Source of the DNA: Falciphora oryzae
Lineage: Eukaryota > Ascomycota > Sordariomycetes > Magnaporthales > Magnaporthaceae
Reading direction: 5' to 3'
NCBI GenBank assembly: GCA_000733355.1
Contig: JNVV01000001.1
Span: 2,500,219 to 2,564,218 of the forward strand
Length of the DNA stretch: 64,000 nucleotides
The number at the start of each line of letters is the position of its first letter. The first letter of the stretch is position 1. The translations under genes and the position numbers were made by a program. Shown here one piece after another: positions 1-12,217 of this stretch. Below the pieces are notes generated by a model. The model did not search any database and had not been told where the DNA came from. It saw nothing but the letters and a program-made list of their open reading frames with translations.

Positions 1-73
1 GGAAGCGAAGGCATCCAGGGCGGTGGGTGGTGGGAAAGACGAGGCGCAAGCACGAGCAGGCCAAGCGAAACAG

Positions 74-77
<4 letters not shown>

Positions 78-107
<30 letters not shown>
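78..107. repeat. Poly(T) tract, 30 bases
   Basis: An uninterrupted run of 30 T. Tracts of this length recur in the non-coding parts of this window (for example 6937-6957, 8111-8134 and 24076-24101). They are prone to sequencing and replication slippage, so the exact length should not be trusted. Confidence 0.95.
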
Positions 108-108
<1 letters not shown>

Positions 109-2188
109 TTGCCTGCTCTGCGGCAACATGTTCCCGAAGAGCCTGCGCCTGCTCCTCCGCTGCTCCGCTCCGCTCCCGTCAGACGACGTTCACGTCACCA
201 CAATATTGGTTTCCTTGGGTGTTTCCCCTCGCCCCAGTGGCCCCCCCGGGGGCCTGCCGTGGCGTGGAGCAGTTCGCTATCCGGCGCGGTGCTATGCTTT
301 TGCTATGTAAGAGTTGAGTAATAGGCAAGGTACCAAGACAACACGAGATTAGCTCTGAGGTCTGCCTGTCTTCCGGCTTCCTTTCCTCTAAACAACAGGC
401 CAAACTCACTCACCTGCATTCGCATGCCGCCGGTTGAAGTCCTCAATATTGCCACTGTTTCCTGCCTTTTAGTCCGTGTCCAGAAACAGCAAACGGAAGC
501 GAGAGCGGGGGCTGGTGCAGAGCCCCCACGCTTTGTCCTGGGTCGTGATGCGTTTTTACTTTACTTTACGATACTTTTTTCGTTGTGATGTGTTCGAGTG
601 GCATGCTGGGGCTGCCCGTGGTCACGACTGGGCCGGGCCTGGTTGTGACTGCGGGCTTGCGTTTTGCCTGCCGGCAGGGCCCAAGGGCGGCCAGAAATCC
701 GCTTCATTGGGAATCCTTTGCATAAGGTATCGGGCCGTCAAGGGGGTATCGCAAAAGCCTGGCACTGGCAAGTATCACTAACGGCGGGGCTCCAAAGCCA
801 GCACGGAAAGTTTGTTTTGCCAAGCTCTCCACTAACGTTAAAGCGGGTATCATCATTTGTGCGGCGATCCACTCTTTGCCGTCGGATCTAGACAGCTCCA
901 GTTTGGTTCCCCCAGCGAGGACCCATGGCCTGAGCAACACCATCATTGGGGGCAGCAGAGGGCCAGGCCCATGCCGACAGTGGAGGGGCCCCGTCGTGGT
1001 GGTCCTCCTGGGTGAGTGAGGAGGCCAGGGGGCGTGGTCGACGGGTAGCGCACCACGCCCGGCGGTGGCCAGATCAGAGGGTGTGGTCTTTTTGGCCTGC
1101 TCTGATGTGTGTTTTTCTTTGTCGTTGTTTCTGCCTTCCAAGCCCAGACCCTGGTGCTGTGGAGGGGCGGCGAGGCCCACCCACTCACCTCCGTGACGAC
1201 AGCGCGCGGCTGGAAAAGGTGCCAGCTGGCGAACCAACGGCCGGTGCTGACACGTTTGCCCCCGGGGGTCCTGTGAACTCTGGGAACCCTGGGGGGAGCA
1301 GCCCGAGCCTAAAGGTTGCAGACTCGGCTGCTGTTGATGGGCGGCGGGCAGGCAAAAGAGGCTGTCGCGTTTCTGCCGCAAAGTCTCAGGCAGCGCAAAT
1401 GACTGACTGGGTACTTTATCCGCGTCCCTTATTCCATACCAGGGCAAGGTACCTGGCCTTATTTACCCAACCCGCCAGCCCGCCCCAGCACTTGTGTGTT
1501 GTTTTGTTAATTGGGAATGGCCAGACTATCAGGCAGCGTGTGGCTGAAAGGACGAACTCTGTTTCTGCTCTGTGACAAGGCGGCTCTCGTCCAGGGGTGG
1601 GGGGCGTGTTGTCCGTGAGAGCGAGAGGGGCAAAATCCTCGGGTCAAACCTCTTGTTACATTTCTTGTTTGCTCGCTCGGTCGGTGGGCGACACGCTGCA
1701 GCGCACCTGACTGAATTGCCAAGTTGGTCACACACACATGCCGGTAGACACACACTCGCTCCGCCGCTCAATCCACGTTGTCTTCACGTAACTGGGTGGG
1801 TTGCTAATCTCACGGCAGAGCAGGCCATGGCTCGGAAGGAGGGCGTCAGCACGCCGAATTCGGCCGCGAGCTGCGGCAGGAGGAACCTTCTTTTACGCGC
1901 TGCAAGTTGGGTTCTGCGTCAACCTTTGGGCAGCTCAAACTCAACTTGGCGAGGCCAAGGCCGATAGCCTGACAAAAGAACGGCCATAAGCGACGAAAGA
2001 GGGAGCTCAACCGCCCGCGTGTCGGGGCGCCAGCGTGGCTGAGGAGCTCTCCTGGCCTGGCGTTGGTTGGCGAAAATATCAGAGTTTCCCTCGAACATGG
2101 TTCCGGTAAAAAAGGGGGACAAGCCAAGCAGCGAATTGGCTGGTGTTGGCGTCGGCGCCAATTCCCAAGACCGTGGACAAGGGCTGAT

Positions 2189-2224
2189 AAAAAAAAAAGA
2201 AAAAAAAAGAAAAAAAAAAAAAAA
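2189..2224. repeat. Interrupted poly(A) tract
   Basis: An A-rich run of 36 bases broken only by two G residues spaced ten bases apart. It is non-coding. Confidence 0.95.
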
Positions 2225-2479
2225 CTGGGCGCAGCCGTCCCCGTCTCCGCGACACCGTTGGGAGCAGACCTGTGTGCTGGGCCAGGGGCTCCGTCCTTTT
2301 GTCCGTGGCATCGAGAGACGGCCCCAGCTGGAGATTTGATGTCAGGCATGCGCGGGAAGCTGCACTGGCCAACGGGTTGCTGTTGCGTTGCCGTGCCGTG
2401 CTGCCTACCCTGTGCTGATGCTGGTGCTGGGTGCGACTCTGCGTCCTTGTGTCCGATGTTCGCTCCAAGGGAGGCAGAT

Positions 2480-2520
2480 AAAAAGAAATGAATAAATAAA
2501 TAAAATAAATAAATAAAAAA
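2480..2520. repeat. AAAT/TAAA microsatellite
   Basis: Imperfect tetranucleotide array of AAAT units ending in an A run. It is an island of extreme AT richness in otherwise mixed sequence. Confidence 0.9.
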
Positions 2521-3708
2521 TGCGCGCGTGCCCCGTCGAGCCTGGCCGAACGGCGATAGGCTGTTGGCACAGGGCCGACATCAAGCCACGTGCAAAGCGA
2601 CTCTGCTAGCACGCCCTCAGGTTTGGCAGATCCCTTGCGGCCACGGGCAAGGGATTGCAGCAGCATACCCCCGAGAGGGACAGGGCGCAAAGTACCAGAC
2701 ATAAGTGCATGTCTACAAATGCGACTTTCCAGGTAGGCGGTCAGCAGCCCACTGTCCGGAGCGGTAAGGCTGGAGGGAGTTTGGGAGGCATCGCACCATT
2801 GGTTGGTGTGTGGTGTGTGTGTGTGGCTTTTGTTTTATTATTTTCAACTATTATTATTATTTTACCTTTCTGACGTTTGGGTTTCGTTTTTTTTTTTTTG
2901 CCTCTCTCTATTTTTTGTCCTCGTTTCTTTCCCAATGAGCCCACCCCCTTGGCGGAGCTGCCGACAAAAAAAGGCTCCGCGACAAACTCTACTGGCCGCC
3001 GCGTCTCGAGACTCCGTCGCCTCTCTGCTCGACGCTGTCGGGTACGTCCCCGGTGTTTGAACGCGCCTCACTGGCGCAGCGGCGGTACGTACCCTCTAGT
3101 CATGGAGCGGTTTGAAGGCGGCCAGGTTCGGTGGGGCCTGGGAAATCTGGGGCCTGGCAGAAGGACGGCCTAACCGATATGGCAATTCCTCCGCCCCACT
3201 GCGTCACAGCAAGGGAGCGCGCGATAGGCACACGCCCGGGGCCCTCTCGCTCGGCTTAGCACCGAGGACGAGGCGTGCCGTCCTGGCCTCGACTAGGGAC
3301 ATGCTTATCCTCGGACCAGCCATCGCAACCCTGTCGGGCCAGGGACGTGCCTGGGCAGCGCAGCCGTCCAGTCCAGCGCAGCGCAGCGCCGCAGGCTAGG
3401 CCGTGTGTGCTATGCGCGCGTAGTCGACGTTCAGGTACACATGCATTGCCTGCCTGCTTAGTATTCCCGGGAAGTGGCACTTTTCCAGACGATCCGATGG
3501 GGGTGCTCCCATCCAGCGGAAGCCTGCCCAACTAGGGCGCTCGTAAGACAGGGTTTGACACATACACATCGAGACGGCCTTTGCTATCCTGTCTCACCCT
3601 GTTGGTTGTATAAAGTCCCCGAGCCGTCCGGCCCTCACCATCATCCACCCTCCGTGCCATCCATCCCCTCCCCAAGCAACCAAGCAGCCAAGCCGGGATT
3701 CCAACCAA

Positions 3709-3731
3709 GCCAGCCAGCCAGCCAGCCAGCC
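3709..3731. repeat. GCCA tetranucleotide repeat
   Basis: Five GCCA units plus a partial unit in the pyrimidine-rich region upstream of the 4438 gene. Confidence 0.9.
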
Positions 3732-4437
3732 TCGACCACCAACCTCAACAACCTCCCCGCCGTTATTTCCTACGCGATCGATCATCCAATACCACGCCGG
3801 CACCACATCACATCCCCTCCCTGGAGGGTATATCATCGGCTATAACCTCGCTCGCCCAGCGCCTCTCGTCCTCATTCGGCGAACTGCAGGCCCGGCCCCC
3901 GGCTCCTCGGCAAGCCACCGTCGCTCCATCGCTGTGTAGCCTTCCCGGGCCTCTCATATTTTGATCCACTGAGGACGATCCACGTCTCCGTCATACCGTC
4001 GGAAAAAGTGACGGTTCCCACGGGCAGGGCCCTAGACAGCAGCCAAACAGCCACCCAAAAAAGAAAGAAAAAAAAAAAAAAAAAAACGTACCACCCCCGG
4101 CATCGCAGAAAAGCAAGCAGGCTCCAGATCAGCTTTAGCCGCTGCTTGCCGTCTGCCCCCTTTTGTTCCGAGCCCTCCCTGTCTGACAAACGACCGGGCC
4201 CCGGAACTCGCGCCCCCACCCCCATCATCTCGCGCGCCTGTCTGCTCTGCTGCAACAAGCCGCCGCTCGCCTTAGTTTTATTTTTATTTTATTCGTAGCA
4301 CTAGCGGGCCTTTATTAATTTTCAAACAGCCGCTCTCCTCCCTCCTCATCTGGTCCTGCCCTACCACACGCACCCTTTTCCGCTCTATTATAATATCTGG
4401 ACGACGGGCCTTGGTCTCCCTTCACCAGCCCTCCGCC

Positions 4438-4851
4438 ATGCTGTCCATCCACCCGCAAGATATCCCGCACCACTACAGCCACAGCCGCTCATTACGCACC
4501 CTCTCTTACCCACCGCCGGGCCAGATGCCGTACCTCACCCACTTCGGCGTGGCCAGCGCCACGGCGCAGGACAAGGCGCAACAGCAGCATCGCCAGGAGC
4601 CTCAGGACACGACGGTGGCACAGGCTCTCGAGGTCGCGCGCGAGAGCCCAGACGGCGGACGGGACCCCACCATCGCCGGCATCCTCGAGGCTGCCCTCGC
4701 CCAGCTGTGGTCCAAGGTCGAGTCCCAGCCCGACAGCTACGTGCTGACGCGCGACGAGTTCGCCGTCTTCAACTACTTCCAACACCGCTTCAGGGATAAC
4801 AAGACCGCCACCGCCGCCCGCCGGCGGTATTGGGACAACACCAGCGCATGA
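4438..4851 (+). CDS. Small protein of unknown function, 137 aa
   Basis: I do not recognise this protein. It is a single open frame starting at an ATG in good context (preceded by CCGCC) and ending in TGA. The N-terminal third is rich in His, Ser, Pro and Tyr, the middle is Gln-rich and probably disordered. The C-terminal 50 residues look like a small folded module, with acidic and aromatic residues around a DEFAVFNYF segment followed by a basic ARRRYW end. There is no signal peptide and no membrane segment. A TATA-like AT-rich stretch lies about 40 bases upstream. Coding support is the GC-rich third positions and the contrast with AT-rich flanks. It could be a conserved ascomycete small protein, but I cannot name a family. 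Confidence 0.65.
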   Translation: MLSIHPQDIPHHYSHSRSLRTLSYPPPGQMPYLTHFGVASATAQDKAQQQHRQEPQDTTVAQALEVARESPDGGRDPTIAGILEAALAQLWSKVESQPDSYVLTRDEFAVFNYFQHRFRDNKTATAARRRYWDNTSA

Positions 4852-7800
4852 CGTCTGCCACCTAGTCTGTCCTTCTCGAGCATCGCCATTGGTCTATCTC
4901 ATCGCTTTCCGGTCGGCTTTTATTTCTTTCTTTCTTGAAGAACATACACCTGCATTTTTTCTTTATTCTTTCATGATACCCACGACAACAGATCACTTAC
5001 ATGTCTTTTTAAACCACACCTTCTTCCACCTTCTCTTCTTCCATGCTTCCCACTGGCAACCCGTCCACCTTTCCGGCTGTCTGCGACACGGGCAATTGTC
5101 ACCACCCAAAGCCCTGGGAAGCATGTCTCTTTTTTTTTTTTCTCCCCTCCCTCTCGTCCTCAATCTCCCCGCTCCCCACCCGACAGCCAGGAACCATCGG
5201 TTCCGTCTGATCCGGCGCGGCGAGCCCCGGGGGGAGAGGCTCTTGCACGAAGCCACGAGACGGCGCCAACGGAGGATATGGCCCTTCTGGAACAAAAGGA
5301 CCTTATTCTTTTTTTTGGGAGGCAGGGTGCAAAGGGGCTCCATAAAGAGCCGACAGGGGCCATCGATCAGACGGTGCCAAGGGAATCCTCGCTTTCGAGG
5401 GGTTTGAATTACAAGGGGGGCGTGCCGGGAAACTCGATTCCCACCGTGGGTCTTTTGGGAGTAGCGGAGTCAGCCGCATTTTGTTTGGTCTGGGTGGTGA
5501 TTTGCATCCTCATTTTTTTGTCCTGTTGGGATTGGTCTCTCGGAATTACAGTAAATGCAATTGGACTCGGGCTTGGCGGCATGCAATTTGGGGGTTTTGG
5601 TTATTTTTGTTCATTATTTTCCCTCGCCTGGTCTCCCTTCTTCCTAGCAACCTGGCTATCAATTGTTGGATGCCAGGTTGGAATGGGGCCTTTGGTAGTC
5701 GACCAGCACGAGTCGTGTTCGACTGGGTCAGATACTAGCGAATGTTCAGCCTCGTGAATAATGGACAATATGGATACGGCGGTTGACAGAATTCGTGGCG
5801 AGGAGCAGTGATGGGGAAAGAATCCCTTTCTCGGTATACGCTATGCAGGCACGCACGATCCTGGTGAACCCGTGACACCGAAGAAGAAAAAAAAAAAGAA
5901 GAAAAGAAATCATGGGCGCCTGAACTCTGCCTTGGTGCCGCGCACCACCACCACCCAACTTCCCCAAGACAACGCCGCGCACCTACTTTGGAGTTCGAGT
6001 CCAGTCCGTTGAACTTCACCGACTATCCAAAGTTCCAACACTCAGTCGGACGGCCCGAGCGATTCAACGACCCAATGGCGGTTACTTACTAGTTAGTCTT
6101 TGGTCGTGAGCCTTCTGGTTGGCTGCAAGGGGCAATGGGAGCGCCTCGATCATCGCCCCTGAGGACAACGTTCCTCAGCTGACGCTGTTTAGTAATCCTA
6201 ACTGATTGCCTGGAAACGCAAGTCCGTCGAACTCTATCTAATAATTGTGTGCGACTACAGCCGCCGCTAGGTGAGCGCCTTGTAAGGGGGTGGTGCGGTC
6301 GGCTGACGCAGCCCGGCGTGGCAGAAAAAAAAAGACAACGAGAGCCACAAGAGCAAGAAAACCAGCAGTCCGCGGGCTCCATTGCTAGGTTCGGCGAACT
6401 CGAGCCGCCATTGGGCGTTTTGCAGGCGCCATTGCTGGATAGCGAGCGCGCTCCGGAAAGGCAAATATGCCTTATTAGTTCGCCGGTTGGGTATGGCCGT
6501 TGGGCCGGAAGCCGAAGATCGTTGAAGTCTGCTTTATCCTAACGCCTCGAGGCGCCGGTCTAGCGGGTCGAACTACGGCGCCTACCCTGGTCCGAGCGCA
6601 CCCCGGGCGCGTCCGTTTATTTCGTCCCCAGGAGGAGAGGAGAGGACTACAGGGTTGGACGCGTGATGTGTGATGCAGCAGCAGCAGCACCACTGCCACC
6701 ACCAGCCGCCGCACTCCGCCCTCCCCCAGGCGGCCGGGCCGGACACCGCATAAGTTGACAATCTTAAAAGGGCCAACGCCCGCGGGCGGGAGCGTAATGC
6801 ACCCATCCTCAGCCAACGGGCAGTCCGACCACACCCCCTGTCCTCCGGGCCGCCTGGCATTTCATCATCGTGCCCATTCCCCACCCAAAACAAGCCGATG
6901 GGGGTGGCGAACGATAACGTCGAGTGGCGTTTCCGCAAAAAAAAAAAAAAAAAAAAACCTGGGGGAAAAAAGAGGGAGAGCGAGGGAGGGGCCGGCCCTC
7001 CTCGCAGGAACAAACACACAGCAACAAGACCATAACGGGGAAAGCCCGATGCAAAAGAACGGAGATTTGAGAGGGAGAGAGGGTGGCGGATGACCGACGT
7101 CACCCCCCGTGTGTGCGTCGTGCGTCGAGGTGTTTCCATTTTTGCCTTTTCAGCCGTGAAGGCGAGCGTCGATAGGTTCATCCGTTCCCAAACTCTGTTT
7201 TCCCCCCTGCTGCCCTGGTCCTGCGAAATCCTGCACCTGTCATCCCTCGTTTAGTCACCCATTTAACAGCCGGCGCTATGCCCAAGGGGGGAAAACGAGG
7301 GAGAATAGGACGAAACGCTATGTCAAGACTGCTAGCAGGAAAGCTTATATATCACCATGACCGCATATCAACCCAACCAAATGGGGATGGACGGCGGCGG
7401 CACTACAAAACCAACAACGTGCCATGCTGGCGGGGGAATGGGCGCTGTAGGTCGTGAACGGGGAATGACACTGCAGCAGGGAAAGGCGGGCACAAAAAAG
7501 AAAAGGAAAAAAAAAGAATTAAACAGGGAAAAAAAGGGGGGTGCGCAGGGGGGCGTGTGGTCTTCCCTGCGAGTCGTGGATTTAAGGTTTTCCACAGCTG
7601 GCACCAGCACATGTACCTGCCAGGTTGATCTCATCTCGAGATCGCATTGGCTCGTTCATTTCGTTTTTGCAACGGGTCCCCAGCAAGCGAGGCCCGGCAG
7701 GCAATCGACACCAGACAACACACGGCCCGCCAGAACACACAACACACGCGCCACACACTCGCGCGCCCACGCAGAGCTCCAACTCTCCGCCTGAGCGGGC

Positions 7801-10800
7801 AGCGGGAAGCCTGCAACCACACTCAGTCATAGGGTATCTATCGCCTGGGGGGGTGGCCAAGCATGACCAACCCGCCCGCCGCCCTCGAAAAGGCGCGCGG
7901 GGACTTAACAGGGAGGAGGCCGGCACATGACGACAATGTCTGCCGCCGCCGCCGCCCCTTCCCTAGCCACAACCTTATATACGTGGCTCCGTAACGGGCG
8001 GGTATGTGGGCTGTCTCGGTTGCCCAAACATCACCGCGAGACACACATACATACACACGAATCGATTTGACATTGGCCCTCCCTCCCTCCCCTGCCCTGA
8101 CTTTGTGGGATTTTTTTTTTTTTTTTTTTTTTTTGGCGGGGCGGGGCGGCCAGGCAGGCAGGCGTGAGCACGTTTGAGTTTGGGCCGACGTCGTCGAGGC
8201 GGCTATTTTTCCGCCTTGCGGCCTGGCGACGAGGGCCAAGAAATGCCGGCGGATCAAAAGCCAAACAAGGCCAGCCTATCAGAGCACGGGCGCATCGGAT
8301 TTGGCGGTGAGTGCGTAGGTAATACCTACCCTGCCTACCTACGTATGCGGTGTGTGCGTGCGTTGTTGCGCGCGCGGTCCATGTACCGACCCAACCCCCA
8401 GGGGTTAAGGGGTAGAATAGAAAGCAGCCGGCTGATATACTAGACTCTGTAGCCCAACGCACCGGGGCTCGCACACGCACGGCGGCTGAGCTGCTACGCC
8501 AAAGAAATTAATTCAGAGGTGGCAACGACGAAACGTCGTCGCGGGCCGGACATTTCTGTGCCATCCTAGTCAACAGGCGGGCGGCATGGCACCACCCGCC
8601 GCTGTCTTGGCCCGAGTGACGGCTGTGTCGCATGTGGCCCTCGGAACCTGTCGTCCCCAGAAGGGAGTATACCTGTATTGCCCCCAGGGCCGGCCACGCT
8701 TTCCCGGACTTTCGTGTGCGCGAAGGCGTCCATCTGCGGGATCTCAGACTCCGGGGTCACAGAAGCGGGGTGGAGACAGACAGGGAGAGAGAGCGAAAAG
8801 AGACAAAAGACAACGAGTGAGGGAGGCCATCGTTCCCTTCATCGGGCCAAGCAAGCATCAGCCATGCGCGTGCCAACCTCATTCCGAGCCCGCACGGCTA
8901 ACTAAGGGCAAAGTCGTTTGATCCGATTCGTGATCCGCAAACGCAACAATGCGCCAACCGAAACCCCCATTCTAGAAGGTTTCTCTTCTCGGAATGGCGA
9001 GCAAGGGGACTTCGGGGTGCTGGGGGCCAATGATGGGACGACTTAACAAGGTTGTGGACTGTAAACCTTTTTTTTTTTTTTTTTTCCTCTTTCGCCTCGA
9101 GGGGGATCACCTTTGGTGGAGAGACAGAGATGGGCCATCGCATCGTCAGCCTTTCACACGCCCCTCCAGCTGGTGGCCACGAACGCAAAGAGGGTATCAG
9201 CCATATCCTGCCCGCCTGACACGCCTCGTAACGCGCGCGCGACCCGGGCCTGGGTCCGGGATCCGAGCTTTCACGAGGGCGACTTGCTGGCCGGCCTCAA
9301 AAACTCTAAAATGCAGTTCCTTTCGTCCTCGGGGCCGGGAGGCCGGGGGGGCGGTCGTCGCTTTTTTTATTTTTTTTATTTGCAGGCCCGGTCCCTGATC
9401 TGAGGTCTTTTTCTAGAAGCAATCCAAGCCACTTGTCAAAAGTCATTGGTGGAAAATGGAGGCGAGAAAAGGGAAAAGGGGAGGAAGTCTGCCGGAGGGT
9501 CTAGACCTTGACTTGGCCGTCGCTCCGGGATGGCATGCCGCCGTGCGTCGGTAGGAACAAAGCCTCGAACCGGCCAGGAGAGGCAATTGGTAGGAAATAC
9601 GAAAATCAGGATCAATCTAGATCCGAGGGCTCGAGAGTTCCAGAGTTGGAAAGTTTCTTGTTGGTCTGGCGGGCAAGCGGTGGCCCATTTCCAGGCCTAT
9701 TTTGGGGAGGGTCGTCCTCAGCCGCAAAATGCGACCAAAAACCTACGCCCAGCAGGCTCACCGAGAGAAACCCTAACATTGAAGCAAAACTCGAAAACGA
9801 AGCTCCGTTGGTGCAGCGGTAAAGGGACGACTTGACCATCTGGGTGACGCGGCTTGTCTCATTGGCAGAAACTTTGCGTGTATTATTCGGATTCCGCTTT
9901 CCTCTTCCTGTTTCTTGTAGTATTCTCGATTCCACTCATGGGGCATGTCACGTCATTCCGACTTTTGCTATTGGTCCTCTTATTATTTCCTTTCTCAGCA
10001 AATTTTTTTTTTTTTTCTCTCTTTGCCTCCCGGCGTCGGGTAGGCTGGATCTGACGTCGGATAGCTTGCCGCCTTTTGCAAAGTCCGAGGACGCGCGCAT
10101 CCTGCGACTCAGCCTCCCAGGCCCTTTCCTTCCAGGGCACCGCCGCCCAGGGGGAGGGGTGGCAGGCAGGGCTATTCTTGGTGCCAGGGCCCTGTCGTGC
10201 GTCCGCGTCTCGGTCGATGCGTCGTTCACACGAGCTGCAGCCGCGCCCTGCACGTGGTCCCCGGAATCTTGGCGCGTCCAGGGGTCCCAGGAGGGAAGGG
10301 GGGCGTGGCAGATGTACCGGTACATTTGGGCGGGCCCCAGTTTGTCGTGTGTGGAACATGAAATATCGCCAGGGGCCCTCCTGCTGCTGCTTGCTGCTCA
10401 GCGGGCGGCTGCTGGCTGGGGGTGCGCGGACCAGCGCTGGGTATAACCAGGCGGAAATAACCGCCGGCTGAGGGCACTCGGGATTTGACCAACTCGTCCA
10501 GATCCACACTTCGGCGTCTGCTTCCCAGCCGAGCCTGCTTGATCTCAAACTTTGGAGAAACAGGAGATTCACTTTCAAAGAAGTCGTGTTGTTTTTTTTT
10601 TTTTTTTGGGTTTTCTCGCGTTTCTGCGGAACGACGCTTTCCACTTCTGGCAGCAATGTCCGCTCTGCAGCTAACCTACTCAGGGCCTGTACGCCGCGCG
10701 AGCTACCTGGGTGTTTTGCGTTCCCATCCGGAGCGGAAGCTCCAGCCTCCTGACCGCGGCACACGGCGACCAGGGCGCCGACTAGGGCAGGGGCCGGGAG

Positions 10801-11692
10801 CAGCTCCGCATCGGGACCGAGTTAACGTTACGATCTGCTGATCACATCTCAACTCCCTGCCCCGTCTGTTTCTCATGCGCACACGCGGCAACACTTCCAT
10901 TGCCCAAAAGGACATCTGGGTACATAAAAATATCATAATCACATTAAACTTCCTGCTGCATATAATCCAAGTCGTCGCACGTAGCATGCCCCGGTCGTCC
11001 AGGCCTGTCGGCGCCGGTCGACGCATGCTTCCAGAAAACACGGGTCCTCCGCCCAAACCCATATGTATCGAAACAATACCATGCCCATCCAAGAAGTCCC
11101 ATCAAACCGGCGTATCGCCCGAGACGCTGTATGCCGGAGATCCAGCCGCCGACCGTCAAAGAGGCCAGCTCAGGTCCGGGAGATCAGCCGGGATAGGAAA
11201 TAAGCCAGCCAAAAATGTTCGTTGACACATCGCCGAAGAGACGTGCCGCGCGCGTGGGGCGCACGAGAGGAACACAGGAGTAAAACCACCCCTAGGTTGA
11301 GAATGAAAAGGAAGAAGAAAATGCACAATGGTCTTCACCCCACCCACCCTGTCCCGCCGATCGGATCCCAACAGGAATAGGTCGGACGAGCAGGCGGAGT
11401 TCCACCGTGTCGGTCGACCCGACTCAGACGGTTGTCGCACCGCACCGCTCCGGGGTGGCACGTGACACCCGCCGGGGATGCGGAGGCCGGCCCGGGTTGG
11501 AGTGGGTACACGAGTGCTCCACCGTCGCCCGGTCGACCCGCCGATCACCGTGGAGCTTCGGCACCGTGGGTATATCGGTAGGTATACAAAGAGATTAGAG
11601 AAAATCGCGAGAGGCGGCTCTTTTTTTTTTTTTTTCCCCCGTGTCCCTCCTCCCTCCGCTTTCGCCCCGCGGCATCAAACCTCGCGTTCCTC
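4852..11692. other. 6.8 kb without a supported gene
   Basis: The first part is probably the 3' untranslated region of the 4438 gene (T-rich). The last few hundred bases (AT-rich near 10920-10970) may be the 3' end of the NCE102-like transcript on the minus strand. In between are long A/T homopolymers (6937-6957 A, 8111-8134 T, 9068-9085 T) and purine-rich runs. Reading frames up to about 290 codons exist but have compositions expected of GC-rich non-coding DNA and no consistent splice partners. I saw no tRNA, rRNA or transposon protein. Confidence 0.55.
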
Positions 11693-12217
11693 CTATACGC
11701 GAAGCTGCGACATGGTTGGGGCGCTGGAGAGGACCGAGCCGCCACCGGCGCGACGGAACGTCCCGAAGGTGAAGAAGAGCGAGGCGCAGAAGCAGAAGAA
11801 GAGGAACCAGAGGAAGACGGCCGAGGCCTGGATCTCGCGGCAGCGCTTGGTGTCGTCGGTACTGCCGAACCCGATCCAGTCGGCGCCGAGGTCGTTCGGG
11901 TCCAGGGCGCCGCCGCAGTTTGCGACCTTGAGCTTGGCGGCCAGGACGACGCCGCCGATGAACGTGAAGAGCGTGGCGGCGCTGTCGAGCACCATGGCGG
12001 CGGCGGGGAAGAAGAGGGTCGAGATGTAGTGGGTGACGAGGCCGTAGAGCGCGGCGAGCCACACGACGACGGCGACGAACATGGCGAAGTTGACGGCGGC
12101 CTGCGCGCTCGAGGCCGCGCCGACGTTGAGCGCGATCACGTTGCCGACCAGCGCTGTCAGCAGCAGCACCCACAGGAGCTGCAGGAGCCGCAGCACAGTC
12201 CTGATGACGTCCTCCAT
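11693..12217 (-). CDS. NCE102: NCE102-like MARVEL-domain membrane protein, 174 aa
   Basis: A four-helix plasma-membrane protein of the non-classical export protein 2 (Nce102/Fhn1) type. In yeast this family helps organise eisosomes and membrane compartments and was first linked to unconventional protein export. The single-exon frame shows four hydrophobic segments, at about residues 8-30, 42-65, 70-95 and 130-152. A polar loop before the last helix carries a conserved-looking KRCREIQA segment, and the C-terminus ends in PTMSQ, resembling the PSMSQ tail of homologues. Length matches the family (about 170 aa). The ATG sits in a good context (ACAATGG). The long GC-biased frame has no intron. Identification rests on recalled family features, so the exact paralogue is not certain. 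Confidence 0.82.
   Translation of the reverse strand: MEDVIRTVLRLLQLLWVLLLTALVGNVIALNVGAASSAQAAVNFAMFVAVVVWLAALYGLVTHYISTLFFPAAAMVLDSAATLFTFIGGVVLAAKLKVANCGGALDPNDLGADWIGFGSTDDTKRCREIQASAVFLWFLFFCFCASLFFTFGTFRRAGGGSVLSSAPTMSQLRV

Larger units (their letters stand above)
1..4437. other. Gene-free stretch, probably upstream region or leader of the 4438 gene
   Basis: No reading frame here looks like a protein. Those present are short, Arg/Ser/Pro-rich and lack splice-supported partners. The sequence has several long homopolymer and short tandem tracts (listed separately) and becomes pyrimidine-rich with CT/CA runs from about 3600 to 4430, as leaders of fungal genes often do. An AT-rich TATA-like stretch lies at 4385-4397, only about 40 bases before the start codon. 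I cannot say where transcription begins. Confidence 0.6.

Noticed and set aside
3065..3137. tRNA-like segment: seven-base outer stem and an A-box-like GGCGCAG
   Set aside because: No T-arm of five pairs with a TTCGANT loop can be placed before the 3' strand, and the anticodon arm does not fold.
5278..5757. A 159-codon ATG frame with several hydrophobic segments on the plus strand
   Set aside because: The strand is T/G-rich here, which by itself encodes Phe, Leu, Val, Gly and Trp. There is no recognisable motif and it lies just downstream of another gene's stop, so it is more likely untranslated sequence.
9793..9860. Second A-box-like stretch (TGGTGCAGCGG)
   Set aside because: No B box or acceptor pairing follows; the resemblance is limited to the first third of a tRNA.
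10944..11159. Minus-strand frame with a protein-like stretch (GLMGLLGWAWYCFDTYGFGRR)
   Set aside because: It has no good ATG start and I found no upstream exon that joins in phase. It probably lies in the 3' region of the NCE102-like transcript.
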